Source: Parasphingorhabdus marina DSM 22363 (GTDB lineage: Bacteria; Pseudomonadota; Alphaproteobacteria; Sphingomonadales; Sphingomonadaceae). From it: a stretch of DNA of 64,000 nucleotides. A program made the position numbers and the translations under genes. Positions within the stretch are counted from its first letter, which is position 1; each line of letters begins with the position of its first letter. The stretch is from NCBI RefSeq assembly GCF_900128895.1, contig NZ_FSQW01000001.1, positions 434,001-498,000 on the forward strand, given 5' to 3'. The notes beneath the pieces are model-generated. The model was not told the origin of the DNA, searched no databases, and was given only the letters and a program-made list of their open reading frames with translations. Shown piece by piece: positions 8,301 to 16,531 of this stretch.

Positions 8301-9527
8301 TCAGGGCAATCTCTCCAATCGTTTGACATGATCCACAAAGTCTCGGAGCGACCAAAGCCAATTCCGCTGTTCAACTGTGTAACTGGATTGAATCGAATTT
8401 GGCACAACGAGCTGGACAAGATGAGCCGCCATTTGATCAGTCTGAGCAGCAGAGATGGCCGGCTCCAGTGTAACAAGATGCTTTGCCTCAATTCTATCTG
8501 CTTCGGGCAATATTTGACGCCAACGTTCTTTACATACCGATTTCGCGCCAAGCATCGAAAGATGATCGTTCGGAAAATCGTCCTGAAAATAAGCCGTCTC
8601 TCCGGGAAACAGAAAGTCTGGCGTGTTATTGCGCTCTGTCTTGGCTCCTTTTGTGTACTCAATACTCCAAGCATCAAAAACTGCCGCCAAATGATGCTCA
8701 AAAGACAAACCCATTCTAGACTTGCGCCTGTTTTGTACGCTCAATGAAAAAGACAAAAACCCATCGACATCCACTTCACCTTGATCGACAAACCCCTCTT
8801 CAATCCGAGCCGAAACTATCCGACGTTCCAAGCGCCGAAACATTGCTTCTTCATGATCCAGCCAAGCTATAATCGCCAAATCGGGGTCTTCCGAAACATC
8901 GACTTCTGGTAGAGTCAGACGTGCCAAATCTGAAAATTCCCTGGTCTTGGGAAACTGAAATCCAAAACGATCAATGATTGTGTCTATGGAGTTGGCATTG
9001 GGATCCTCAAATTCAATTCCCAACTCATCCAGCAGGAAGCGCGCTGTGAAATCTATTTCTGCTCCCTCGTCTGCGGAATAGGAGCGAGCGGAGAACTTCA
9101 ACTCTGGTTGGTTGGAATAACCGAATAGCCAAAGCAACTGACTTTCAATACTGGAGCCAGCTGGCGCAACCACAAAAAGCAAATGATCATTTCGCCTCTT
9201 GGCAAGGAACAACGTATCTCCTTGGTTCATGCAGTCTGTCACAGGGTTATTACGATAATACAATCGCCATTCCGGTGGGCGATCCTCTTTCCCAATTCTT
9301 GTATCATAATGCGTGGAGTAATCATCGACCGAGAACCCCTCCTGCTCGCCCCCGAACCACAAGTAAGTCGTATGAAATTTCTTCTGATGCTCCTCCTCCA
9401 AAAACTCCCGCATTGCCTTGGTTGTACCAATTTCATGTTGATTGGATGACGAGCAGTCAGCGTCAACTTTGCTAAGTGTTTTAACTGCAACACCTTCAAA
9501 ATATTCCGAAAGGTAGCCTTTCTTCAT
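8301..9527 (-). CDS. Type IIE restriction endonuclease, EcoRII-like
   Basis: A 408-residue protein, close to EcoRII in length. The N-terminal part (about 30-150) fits the EcoRII effector-binding domain, and the C-terminal part carries the EcoRII catalytic region: TPDF at 302-305, then MLGAKSVCKERWRQIL at 325-340 and KHLVTLEPAISAAQTDQM near 349-366. EcoRII cuts at CCWGG after contact with a second site; specificity here is inferred from the cognate methyltransferase. Its ATG overlaps the Vsr stop by 4 bases. It is AT-richer than its neighbours. The protein appears intact. Confidence 0.88.
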   Translation of the reverse strand: MKKGYLSEYFEGVAVKTLSKVDADCSSSNQHEIGTTKAMREFLEEEHQKKFHTTYLWFGGEQEGFSVDDYSTHYDTRIGKEDRPPEWRLYYRNNPVTDCMNQGDTLFLAKRRNDHLLFVVAPAGSSIESQLLWLFGYSNQPELKFSARSYSADEGAEIDFTARFLLDELGIEFEDPNANSIDTIIDRFGFQFPKTREFSDLARLTLPEVDVSEDPDLAIIAWLDHEEAMFRRLERRIVSARIEEGFVDQGEVDVDGFLSFSLSVQNRRKSRMGLSFEHHLAAVFDAWSIEYTKGAKTERNNTPDFLFPGETAYFQDDFPNDHLSMLGAKSVCKERWRQILPEADRIEAKHLVTLEPAISAAQTDQMAAHLVQLVVPNSIQSSYTVEQRNWLWSLRDFVDHVKRLERLP

Positions 9528-9976
9528 CGGGCCGGGATCTCTTCATTTCTATCAGCATTCAGTAGCCACCTCTTGACCTTTTCAAGTTCAATAGAAATCT
9601 GCTCTTCCGGCTGGTTTTTTGTGGCGCACTCCCAAAATGTGAGGCATTTCCAACCAGCTTGGGATAGAGCGTCGATGGCTCTTTGATCTCTCAGTTTGTT
9701 GTTTTCGATTTTCTTTCGCCAAAATTCAGGGCGTGTTTTTGGCCATTTGAACAGATGGCAGCCATGTCCATGCCAAAAACACCCATGCACAAAAATCACT
9801 GAATCATGTTTGGGGAATACCAAATCTGGCTTCCCTGGCAATTGCTTGTCATGGAGCCTGAAACGGAATCCGAGCCTGTGCAGGCCTTTACGGACTATCA
9901 TTTCAGGCTTGGTATTTTTTGACCTGATCCCGCTCATCATCCGACGGCGGACTTCGGTTGAAACAATATCAGCCAA
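9524..9976 (-). CDS. vsr: Very short patch repair endonuclease Vsr
   Basis: A 150-residue mismatch nicking enzyme that repairs T:G mismatches formed when 5-methylcytosine deaminates. Diagnostic stretches are SGIRSKNTKPE near the start, LPGKPDLVF with the catalytic Asp, and HGCFWHGHGCHLFKWPKTRPEFW with Zn and active-site residues. No ATG is available; I chose TTG at 9976, giving MADIVST with the fold, overlapping the methyltransferase stop by 8 bases. A further upstream TTG at 9991 is possible. Its stop overlaps the endonuclease ATG, so translation is coupled in the order methyltransferase, Vsr, endonuclease. Confidence 0.9.
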   Translation of the reverse strand: MADIVSTEVRRRMMSGIRSKNTKPEMIVRKGLHRLGFRFRLHDKQLPGKPDLVFPKHDSVIFVHGCFWHGHGCHLFKWPKTRPEFWRKKIENNKLRDQRAIDALSQAGWKCLTFWECATKNQPEEQISIELEKVKRWLLNADRNEEIPAR

Positions 9977-11231
9977 GTGCCAATTCCACAATCTCTTTTT
10001 CTTTGCCTGTTGCAGATGTTTGGTTTTGGTGGCGGGGCTGACTCCTCATCACAGCCTGGGAAATATGTGGTTTCATGGCATTGGCCAGAAACTCAACAAC
10101 CGGGACCACAACCGCATTGCCGAATTGCCTGTACGCTTGAGTGTCGGAAACAGGAATATGCCACTCCCGGTCACTTCGCTCAAAGCCCATCAGCCTTGCA
10201 CATTCCTTTGGCGTCAGGCGTCTGGGTCGGTTTCCCGGCTGCGCAACCAAAATTTCCGAACCGTCTTTGTAATATCTTGCAGACAGGGTGCGGGCGATGT
10301 CGTCCGGTCCACATAAACCAAACCCAAAGCCATTGCCTTTCGCGGCGTGCTTGGCCTTATAGTCTTGCAAATACTGCCAGAGTTTCGGTGTGAGAGTATA
10401 TTTGGGATCGACGTCCTCATTTCGGTCCAGAATGCTACTCAGTTTTGGGCCCGATGCGATTGGTGGAAGTTCCAGGCTAGCCAAATCAAACGTTGTTTGA
10501 TCTTTGAAACCCACAATGAATACACGTTCGCGTTTTTGGGGTACCCAAGCAGCGGCGCTGATCACACGATGCTGCACATGATAACCGAGTTCATTTTCGA
10601 GTACGTTTATGATCGTTTTGAAAGTGCGGCCACCATCATGACGCTCCAGATTTTTGACATTTTCCAGAACAAAGGCCGCCGGGCGATGATGCGCAATGAT
10701 CTTAGCGGTATCAAAAAACAACGTGCCCTGTGTATCGCAAAGAAAACCGTGGGGCCGACCAAGCGCATTCTTTTTGGAGACTCCGGCGATCGAGAAAGGC
10801 TGACAGGGAAATCCTGCCAAAAGAACGTCATGCTCAGGAATTTTTTCGGGATCCTCGGAAAATTCCCTGATGTCTCCATGAACAGGATGGTTGTCTCTAA
10901 AGTTGTTTCTGTATGTCTCTTGGGAAAACCTGTCCCATTCAGACGTGAAACTGCAATGTCCCCCGATATTCTGAAAACCGATCCTGAGCCCGCCTATTCC
11001 GGCAAAAAGATCAATAAACCGGAAGGCTATCTTGTCGTCATTCAAGCTTGGTTTGCCCGCCGATATTTTGGCTATCATTTCCAACGCCCGGTAAACAGCT
11101 ACTTTGGGTTCCAGCTCACCGCGCTCCCACCTGTAAACAGTGCTGGGGGAATAACCCAACTCCTGCGCCGCATCTTCGACGGTCAAGCCTGCTGATTGCC
11201 TCAGCTCGGAAAATGTAAGACTTGGGCGCAT
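9969..11231 (-). CDS. dcm: DNA (cytosine-5-)-methyltransferase, Dcm/M.EcoRII-like, with N-terminal HTH
   Basis: A 420-residue m5C methyltransferase. Motif I FIDLFAGIGGLRIG is at 72-85, motif IV PCQPFS at 142-147 with the nucleophile Cys143, ENV at 190-192, and QKRERVF near 232-238. The recognition region includes LSARYYKDGSEIL and the end RPRRLTPKECARLMGF...QAYRQFGN, both very close to Dcm/M.EcoRII, so CCWGG methylation is likely. Residues 1-60 form an Xre-like HTH (ELGYSPSTVYRWERGELEPK), which probably represses its own promoter as reported for C5 methyltransferases with such extensions. The ATG at 11231 follows GAGGAACG. First gene of the island operon. Confidence 0.93.
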   Translation of the reverse strand: MRPSLTFSELRQSAGLTVEDAAQELGYSPSTVYRWERGELEPKVAVYRALEMIAKISAGKPSLNDDKIAFRFIDLFAGIGGLRIGFQNIGGHCSFTSEWDRFSQETYRNNFRDNHPVHGDIREFSEDPEKIPEHDVLLAGFPCQPFSIAGVSKKNALGRPHGFLCDTQGTLFFDTAKIIAHHRPAAFVLENVKNLERHDGGRTFKTIINVLENELGYHVQHRVISAAAWVPQKRERVFIVGFKDQTTFDLASLELPPIASGPKLSSILDRNEDVDPKYTLTPKLWQYLQDYKAKHAAKGNGFGFGLCGPDDIARTLSARYYKDGSEILVAQPGNRPRRLTPKECARLMGFERSDREWHIPVSDTQAYRQFGNAVVVPVVEFLANAMKPHISQAVMRSQPRHQNQTSATGKEKEIVELALG

Positions 11232-11242
11232 CTTCGTTCCTC

Positions 11243-11279
11243 TGTGTCAATTTTTGGCACAGTGACAATAATCGACACA
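11243..11279. promoter_or_regulatory. Candidate operator of the HTH-methyltransferase (overlapping inverted repeats)
   Basis: TGTGTC at 11243-11248 and GACACA at 11274-11279 form a perfect outer inverted repeat, while TGTG and CACA at 11243 and 11258-11261, and GTG and CAC at 11262 and 11276-11278, form two inner ones. They overlap the -10 box of the predicted minus-strand promoter. The methyltransferase carries its own HTH domain, so self-repression at this site is a reasonable inference. Confidence 0.5.
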
Positions 11280-11293
11280 TAAAACAAGAACAA
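11265..11293 (-). promoter_or_regulatory. Promoter of the restriction-modification operon
   Basis: On the minus strand a TTGTTC -35 box (11288-11293) is separated by exactly 17 bases from TATTGT (11265-11270) as -10. Transcription would start about 11258, leaving roughly 27 bases of leader before the GAGGAACG ribosome-binding site and ATG at 11231. The -10 sits inside the inverted repeat region. Confidence 0.5.
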
Positions 11294-11499
11294 AAAGTGA
11301 ATCTATGGATTTTCATAACCGATCGTCATCCTGCTCCCCACCCCCTCACCCCCAATCCATGCTATACTCCCTTGCACCCCGCCCGGCGCATCATCGCCCA
11401 TTTGGATATTGCGCGCGCGCGCCGGTTGCGGCAAAGGCGGGGCTCGGCTTTGGAACAGCCGGTCCTGCCAGCCGGGGCCGGGAATGACGGAAAGATGAC

Positions 11500-12447
11500 A
11501 TGGCGCTCGACGGACAACTGATTTGCATTTTTGGCGGTGGCGGGTTTCTGGGGCGCTATATTGCGCAGAAACTGCTGAGCGGGGGCGCGCGGGTGCGGAT
11601 TGCCGAGCGCGGCGTCCGGGACGCGCTGCATATCAAGCCGCTGGGCGGTCTGGGCCAGACGCAATTCGCCAGCGCCGATATCACGAAAAAGGATAGCGTC
11701 GCGCGGGCCGTGCATGGCTGTGACGCGGTGATCAATCTGGTCGGCATTTTGAAGGGCGATTTTGAGCGCGTCCATGTCGAGGGCGCGCGCCATGTCGCGG
11801 AGGCCGCGGCGGCAGAGGGCTGCGGTGCGATGGTGCAGATGTCGGCGATCGGTGCGGATGTCGATTCGCCGTCCGCCTATGGCCGCAGCAAGGGCGAGGG
11901 CGAGCAGGCGGTGCGCGAGGCTTTTCCCGGCGCGATCATCCTGCGCCCGTCGATCGTCTTTGGCCGCGAGGATCAGTTTATCAACCGCTTTGCGCAGATG
12001 ATCACGATGCTGCCGATTGTGCCTGTCATTGGCAGCGCGACGAAGTTTCAGCCGGTCTTTGTCGGCGATGTCGCCGATGCGGTCGCGGCGGCGCTGGCCG
12101 ATGCCGACAGCTTTGCCGGGCAGACGTTCGAGCTGGGCGGGCCGGAGCAGATCAGCATGGGCGATCTCAACCGGCGGATTGCCGAGATGACCAACCGGGA
12201 TCGCGGCTTCATCGAGCTGCCCGATTTTGTCGCCAGGGCGATGGCGACGATGACCGGCTTCCTGCCGCTGGCGCCGATTACCAAGGACCAGTATCTGATG
12301 CTGCAGGTCGACAATGTGGTGGCGAAAAAGGCCAAGGGGCTGGACAGCTTTGGCGTCGCACCGACACCGATGGCGGCGGTCGCGCGCGGGTGGATGGAGC
12401 AATATACGGTGGCTGGCCGCTTTGGCGCGCGGGCCAAGGCGGGCTAG
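11500..12447 (+). CDS. NAD(P)-binding epimerase-like protein, complex I NDUFA9 subunit family
   Basis: A 315-residue extended-SDR-like protein that starts with the nucleotide-binding GGGGFLGRYIAQKLL at about 11-25 and continues with the atypical-SDR line INLVGILKG, VQMSAIGAD and the fold end VFVGDVADAV. It matches bacterial relatives of the NDUFA9/39-kDa accessory subunit of respiratory complex I, and lacks a full YxxxK motif beyond SAYGRSKGEGE. Whether it is associated with complex I in bacteria is not shown by sequence. It converges on uppP with 26 bases between. Confidence 0.85.
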   Translation: MALDGQLICIFGGGGFLGRYIAQKLLSGGARVRIAERGVRDALHIKPLGGLGQTQFASADITKKDSVARAVHGCDAVINLVGILKGDFERVHVEGARHVAEAAAAEGCGAMVQMSAIGADVDSPSAYGRSKGEGEQAVREAFPGAIILRPSIVFGREDQFINRFAQMITMLPIVPVIGSATKFQPVFVGDVADAVAAALADADSFAGQTFELGGPEQISMGDLNRRIAEMTNRDRGFIELPDFVARAMATMTGFLPLAPITKDQYLMLQVDNVVAKKAKGLDSFGVAPTPMAAVARGWMEQYTVAGRFGARAKAG

Positions 12448-12473
12448 GTTTCTCGGCTAAAGGGGCGCCAGCT

Positions 12474-13268
12474 TCAGAAGAACGCCAATAGCGCCGCGCC
12501 CATGGCGACGCGGTAGATCACGAACACCATCATCGACGCCTTGCGCAGGAACTGCATGAGGAAGGCCATAGTCGCGAGCGCCGCGAGGAAGGTCAGCGCG
12601 CCGGTGATCAGCGCTTCCATCAACAGGTCGCTGCTCGCGTCCATCAGGTCGGGGATGATCAGGATCCCTGCGCCGGCGACCGCCGGGATGCTGAGCAGGA
12701 AGGAAAAGCGCGCCGCCTCGACCCGGCTATAGCCGAGGAAGCGTGCGGCGGTCATGGTGACGCCCGAACGGCTGGTCCCGGGGATCAGCGCCAGCGCCTG
12801 GGCGAGGCCGACGAGGATGCCGTCTTTCAGCGTCATGTCCTCGAACGATTTGACCTGCTTGCCGATGCGGTCGGCAATGCCGAGCAATATCCCGTAGATG
12901 ATCAGGTTGATGCCGACCAGGGTGGTGCTGCGAAAGCCCTCGAGATAGCCGCCGGTCTTGAGGAACAGGCCGACGATGACCGCCGGAATGGTGCCGATGA
13001 TGATCCACCACAGCAGGCGCTTTTCCTTTTCCGCCTGGCCGATGCCGATGGTCGCGAAGCCGCCCCGGCCGAGCGCGATCACGTCCTTGAAAAAATAGGT
13101 CATGATCGCGAGCAGCGAGCCGACATGCACGGCAATGTCGATCATCGGCCCCTGGTCGGCATAGCCGGTGAAGACAGGCAGCAGGATCAGGTGGCCGGAC
13201 GAGGAAATCGGCAAAAATTCGGTAACGCCCTGCACGACCGCGAGAAGCAGCATTTGAATGAATGTCAT
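12474..13268 (-). CDS. uppP: Undecaprenyl-diphosphatase UppP (BacA)
   Basis: A 264-residue multi-pass membrane enzyme that recycles undecaprenyl pyrophosphate to the monophosphate lipid carrier for peptidoglycan synthesis. The two signature motifs are present: EFLPISSSGHLIL near residues 17-29 and PGTSRSGVTM near 163-172. Length matches the family. It is the bacitracin-resistance phosphatase in other bacteria. It is transcribed away from gltD and converges on the epimerase gene. Confidence 0.95.
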   Translation of the reverse strand: MTFIQMLLLAVVQGVTEFLPISSSGHLILLPVFTGYADQGPMIDIAVHVGSLLAIMTYFFKDVIALGRGGFATIGIGQAEKEKRLLWWIIIGTIPAVIVGLFLKTGGYLEGFRSTTLVGINLIIYGILLGIADRIGKQVKSFEDMTLKDGILVGLAQALALIPGTSRSGVTMTAARFLGYSRVEAARFSFLLSIPAVAGAGILIIPDLMDASSDLLMEALITGALTFLAALATMAFLMQFLRKASMMVFVIYRVAMGAALLAFF

Positions 13269-13340
13269 GATGAAACCCGAAAGGAAAACGCCCGAATGAA
13301 AAACGAGAACGCGTTATAGGCGCTGATTCGGGATTTGTCC

Positions 13341-13368
13341 TTGACGAATATAGGTCCGGTTTGATACT
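13341..13368 (+). promoter_or_regulatory. Candidate promoter upstream of gltD
   Basis: TTGACG at 13341-13346 is followed after 16 bases by GATACT at 13363-13368, inside the 286-base divergent gap between uppP and gltD. The leader to the gltD ATG at 13555 would be about 180 bases. The -10 matches the consensus at four of six positions. Confidence 0.35.
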
Positions 13369-13554
13369 TTTATCGCGGAATTGAAGGTTTTCGCTAACGG
13401 AAAACTCTCATTTTCTACCATATAAGTAAGTATTGTTGTCCTAAATGCGCATTTTCGGGTGACTTCTACCGGAAGTTCGCCTATCAGCCCGGCAGAGGTC
13501 GCGCTCCGCGCGGCCGGATATACAGCCAAATATTACAGGAATCGAGCGACCGGC

Positions 13555-15009
13555 ATGGCAAATGGCCCGCAAAAACTGGACATGTTGAAATTTGTGAACA
13601 CGGGACAAACCTATCCCGAAAAGCGCGAACCCGAGCTCCGGACCGAGGATTTTCAGGAAATTGCCGACCGCTATGCGCCGAAAAAGGCGGCTGAACAGGC
13701 CGCCCGCTGCTCGCAATGCGGGGTCCCCTATTGCTCGACCCACTGCCCACTGCACAATCATATTCCCGACTGGCTGCGCCTGACCGCCGAGGGCCGGGTG
13801 CGCGAAGCCTATGAGATGTCCAACCTGACCTCGACCATGCCCGAGATTTGCGGCCGGATCTGCCCGCAGGACCGGCTCTGCGAAGGCAATTGTGTCATCG
13901 AGTTTTCCGGCCATGGCGCGGTCACGATTGGCGCGGTTGAAAAATATATCACCGACACCGCCTGGGAAGAAGGCTGGGTCGAGCCGCTCGAGCCGGGCAA
14001 GTCCCGCGGCCAGTCGGTTGGCGTAATTGGCGCTGGCCCCGCCGGGCTGACCGCAGCGGAATATCTCCGCGTCGCCGGCTATGATGTCCATGTCTATGAC
14101 CGGCATGACCGGCCGGGTGGACTGCTGACCTATGGTATTCCCGGCTTCAAGCTGGAAAAGCCGGTGATCATGCGCCGCGTCGACCGGCTGCGCGAGGGCG
14201 GCATCGTGTTTCACGAGAATTTCGAGGTCGGCCGTGATGCCACACTGGAAGAGCTGCGCAACAAGCATGACGCGATCCTGATTGCGACCGGTGTCTACAA
14301 GGCGCGCGCGATCAAGATGCCGGGCGTCGGTGCCCCGGGTGTCGAAGAAGCGCTCGACTTCCTGATCGCCTCCAACCGCAAGAGCTTTGGGGATGATGTG
14401 CCCGATTTCGACAATGGCCGGTTCGATGCCAAGGGCAAGAATGTGGTGGTCATCGGCGGCGGCGACACCGCGATGGACTGCGTCCGCACTTCGGTGCGCC
14501 AGGGCGCCAAGTCGGTCAAATGCCTCTATCGCCGCGACCGCGCGAATATGCCGGGATCGCAGAATGAAGTGAAAAATGCCGAGGAAGAGGGCGTCGAATT
14601 TGTCTGGCTGTCCGCGCCCAAGGCGGTCGAAGGGACCGATCAGGCCACCGCGGTCAAGGCCACCCGCATGCGGCTCGGCGCTCCCGATGCCAGCGGTCGC
14701 CGCGCCCCGGAACCCGAGCCGGATAGCGATTTCACGCTCGACGCCGATCTGGTGATCAAGGCGCTGGGCTTTGATGCCGAAGATCTGCCACAGCTGTTCG
14801 ACTGCCCCGACCTCAGCGTCACCCGCTGGGGCACGCTGCGCGTCGATCACAAGTCGATGATGACCAATCTCGACGGCGTGTTCGCGGCCGGCGACATTGT
14901 CCGCGGCGCCAGCCTCGTCGTCTGGGGCATCCGCGACGGCCGCGACGTGACCGAGCACATGCACCGCTATCTCCGCGAAAAGGCCCGGGCCGAGAAGGTG
15001 GCGGCGTGA
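13555..15009 (+). CDS. gltD: Glutamate synthase (NADPH) small subunit
   Basis: A 484-residue FAD protein that passes electrons from NADPH through Fe-S centres to the large subunit for glutamate formation from glutamine and 2-oxoglutarate. Two cysteine clusters near the start, CSQCGVPYCSTHCP and CGRICPQDRLCEGNC, bind 4Fe-4S. The FAD GxGxxG is in GVIGAGPAGLTAAE, and a second Rossmann motif VIGGGDTAMD binds NADPH. The ATG at 13555 precedes MANGPQKLDMLKF, the usual N-terminus; a longer start at 13459 adds 32 residues. The gene is unusually placed before gltB with two DUF2059 genes between, and its TGA overlaps the next GTG. Confidence 0.95.
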   Translation: MANGPQKLDMLKFVNTGQTYPEKREPELRTEDFQEIADRYAPKKAAEQAARCSQCGVPYCSTHCPLHNHIPDWLRLTAEGRVREAYEMSNLTSTMPEICGRICPQDRLCEGNCVIEFSGHGAVTIGAVEKYITDTAWEEGWVEPLEPGKSRGQSVGVIGAGPAGLTAAEYLRVAGYDVHVYDRHDRPGGLLTYGIPGFKLEKPVIMRRVDRLREGGIVFHENFEVGRDATLEELRNKHDAILIATGVYKARAIKMPGVGAPGVEEALDFLIASNRKSFGDDVPDFDNGRFDAKGKNVVVIGGGDTAMDCVRTSVRQGAKSVKCLYRRDRANMPGSQNEVKNAEEEGVEFVWLSAPKAVEGTDQATAVKATRMRLGAPDASGRRAPEPEPDSDFTLDADLVIKALGFDAEDLPQLFDCPDLSVTRWGTLRVDHKSMMTNLDGVFAAGDIVRGASLVVWGIRDGRDVTEHMHRYLREKARAEKVAA

Positions 15010-15626
15010 GAAAGGCAAAAAACTTCGGCTCGCCATTTGTCTTGCTCGCGACAATCGCTCTGGGTTCCGTTGCGCAGGCACAATCTCATACCCCGGCAAC
15101 AGAGTCCGCGCCAGTCGCAGAACCGAACGCTGAACAGCTTGCCGCCGCAAAGCAGCTCATCGACCTGATCCTGCCGCCGTCGCAGAGAATAGACATGGTC
15201 AACACCATGGTAGGAGCAATGCTGAAGAACATGACGGACGGCATATTGGCTGATCCGACATTGCGGTCGACGCTCAATGAGCAGCCGGAAATGGCTTCCG
15301 TTTTTGCGGATTTTGTGGAGCGACAGCGCCAGAAAACAGAATCACAGATGGAGGCAAGCCTGCCCGGGCTCGTCGAAGCCATGAGCCGTGCCTATGCCCG
15401 CGCCTTCACCCTTTCACAGCTCACCGACATGCAGGATTTCTTCGCCACGCCGACGGGACAGATTTATGTCGTCAAATCCGTTTCACTGATGAGCGATCCC
15501 GACGTGGCCGCATGGCAACGAAATTCCATGCAGGAAAGCATGGCGGACATGCCGTCGGAAATCGAACGTCTGGTCTCCGAACTGAGAGCCGCCAGCGGCG
15601 AAAACCGAGATGGCGAAACCGAATAG
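15006..15626 (+). CDS. Secreted DUF2059-family protein 1
   Basis: A 206-residue protein starting with GTG that overlaps the gltD stop (GTGA). A signal peptide ends near VAQAQ at about 26. The line RAYARAFTLSQLTDMQDFFATPTGQIYVVKS near 120-150 is the core of DUF2059, an all-helical periplasmic family of unknown role. It is followed after 12 bases by a second member of the same family with similar N-terminal layout, suggesting a tandem duplication. Linkage to glutamate synthase genes is striking but its meaning is unknown. Confidence 0.8.
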   Translation: MRKAKNFGSPFVLLATIALGSVAQAQSHTPATESAPVAEPNAEQLAAAKQLIDLILPPSQRIDMVNTMVGAMLKNMTDGILADPTLRSTLNEQPEMASVFADFVERQRQKTESQMEASLPGLVEAMSRAYARAFTLSQLTDMQDFFATPTGQIYVVKSVSLMSDPDVAAWQRNSMQESMADMPSEIERLVSELRAASGENRDGETE

Positions 15627-15638
15627 AAGGAATAGCAG

Positions 15639-16520
15639 ATGAATTTTGGCAAATTTTTGATTCCGGCTATCTCATTGCTGGCACTATCTTCACCTTCGCT
15701 CGCCCAGGAAAGCGCTGCTCCCGCCACAGCATCTGCCGAAGCAACCGCCATCGATCCTGCTCGCCTCGAAGCAGCCAAGAAAACCGTCGACTATCTCTTC
15801 CCGCTTGGCACCTATGAACGGATGATGCGCGGCACGATGGATCAGCTCATCGACTCGATGCTGGGCAGCCTCGGGACCATGCGGATCGGCGATCTGGCCG
15901 GCGCATCGGGTGTCGCAGGTGAAGATATTCCCGAAGGCGAGGGCGACCGCACGCTGGCCGAAATCTCGCGCGAGGCCGATCCGCATTTTGAAGAACGGAT
16001 GCAGATCACGACACGTGTGATGATGGACGAGATGGTCACGCTGATGACCGCCATGGAACCCGCCATCCGCGACACGCTGGTCAACATTTATGCGCGCAAA
16101 TTCACGGTCGGACAGCTCGACGAAATGAACCGCTTCTTTGCAACAGATACCGGCTCGGCCTTTGCCCGCGATTACATGATGGTGTTTGTCGACCCGGAAA
16201 TGATGCAGTCGATGATGAGCATGGTGCCGGAGATGATGCAGGCCATGCCCGACATCATGAAAAAGGTGCAGGACGCCACGGCCCATTTGCCGCCGGTCAA
16301 ACTGCCAGGCACAGACGGTTTTGACGACAACAATACGTCGGATGAGGACACCGACATCACCGAAGATGACAGCTCCTGGGAAGATCCGGAAAACTGGTCA
16401 AAGGAAGATCAGGAGCTGGTCAACCGGCTGAGCAATGAATCCGACGTCGCATTCGAAAAATATTTCGAAGCCCTCGAAACCGCGCAGCAAAATGCGAAAG
16501 CCCGGCTCCAGAAAAACTGA
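15639..16520 (+). CDS. Secreted DUF2059-family protein 2, with acidic C-terminal tail
   Basis: A 293-residue protein with a signal peptide cut near LAQES. The DUF2059 core, ARKFTVGQLDEMNRFFATDTGSAFARDYM, lies near 146-175. Compared with its neighbour it has an added internal insert and an acidic stretch (DDNNTSDEDTDITEDDSSWEDPENW) near 228-250 ending in a helical tail. The gene follows the first DUF2059 gene by 12 bases and precedes gltB by 11 bases, so all four are likely one transcript. Function unknown. Confidence 0.8.
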   Translation: MNFGKFLIPAISLLALSSPSLAQESAAPATASAEATAIDPARLEAAKKTVDYLFPLGTYERMMRGTMDQLIDSMLGSLGTMRIGDLAGASGVAGEDIPEGEGDRTLAEISREADPHFEERMQITTRVMMDEMVTLMTAMEPAIRDTLVNIYARKFTVGQLDEMNRFFATDTGSAFARDYMMVFVDPEMMQSMMSMVPEMMQAMPDIMKKVQDATAHLPPVKLPGTDGFDDNNTSDEDTDITEDDSSWEDPENWSKEDQELVNRLSNESDVAFEKYFEALETAQQNAKARLQKN

Positions 16521-16531
16521 AACGAATAATC

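Larger units (their letters stand above)
11232..11499. other. Intergenic region between the restriction-modification operon and the epimerase gene
   Basis: 268 bases, divergent. The left part holds the minus-strand promoter and inverted repeats described at 11243-11293; the right part, from about 11330, is of host-like composition and should hold the epimerase promoter, which I could not locate. No repeat matching the other end of the island (8183-8300) was seen, so an insertion boundary is not defined. Confidence 0.4.

Noticed and set aside
13441-15150. 569-codon minus-strand frame opposite gltD
   Set aside because: Same reason; it spans two real plus-strand genes.
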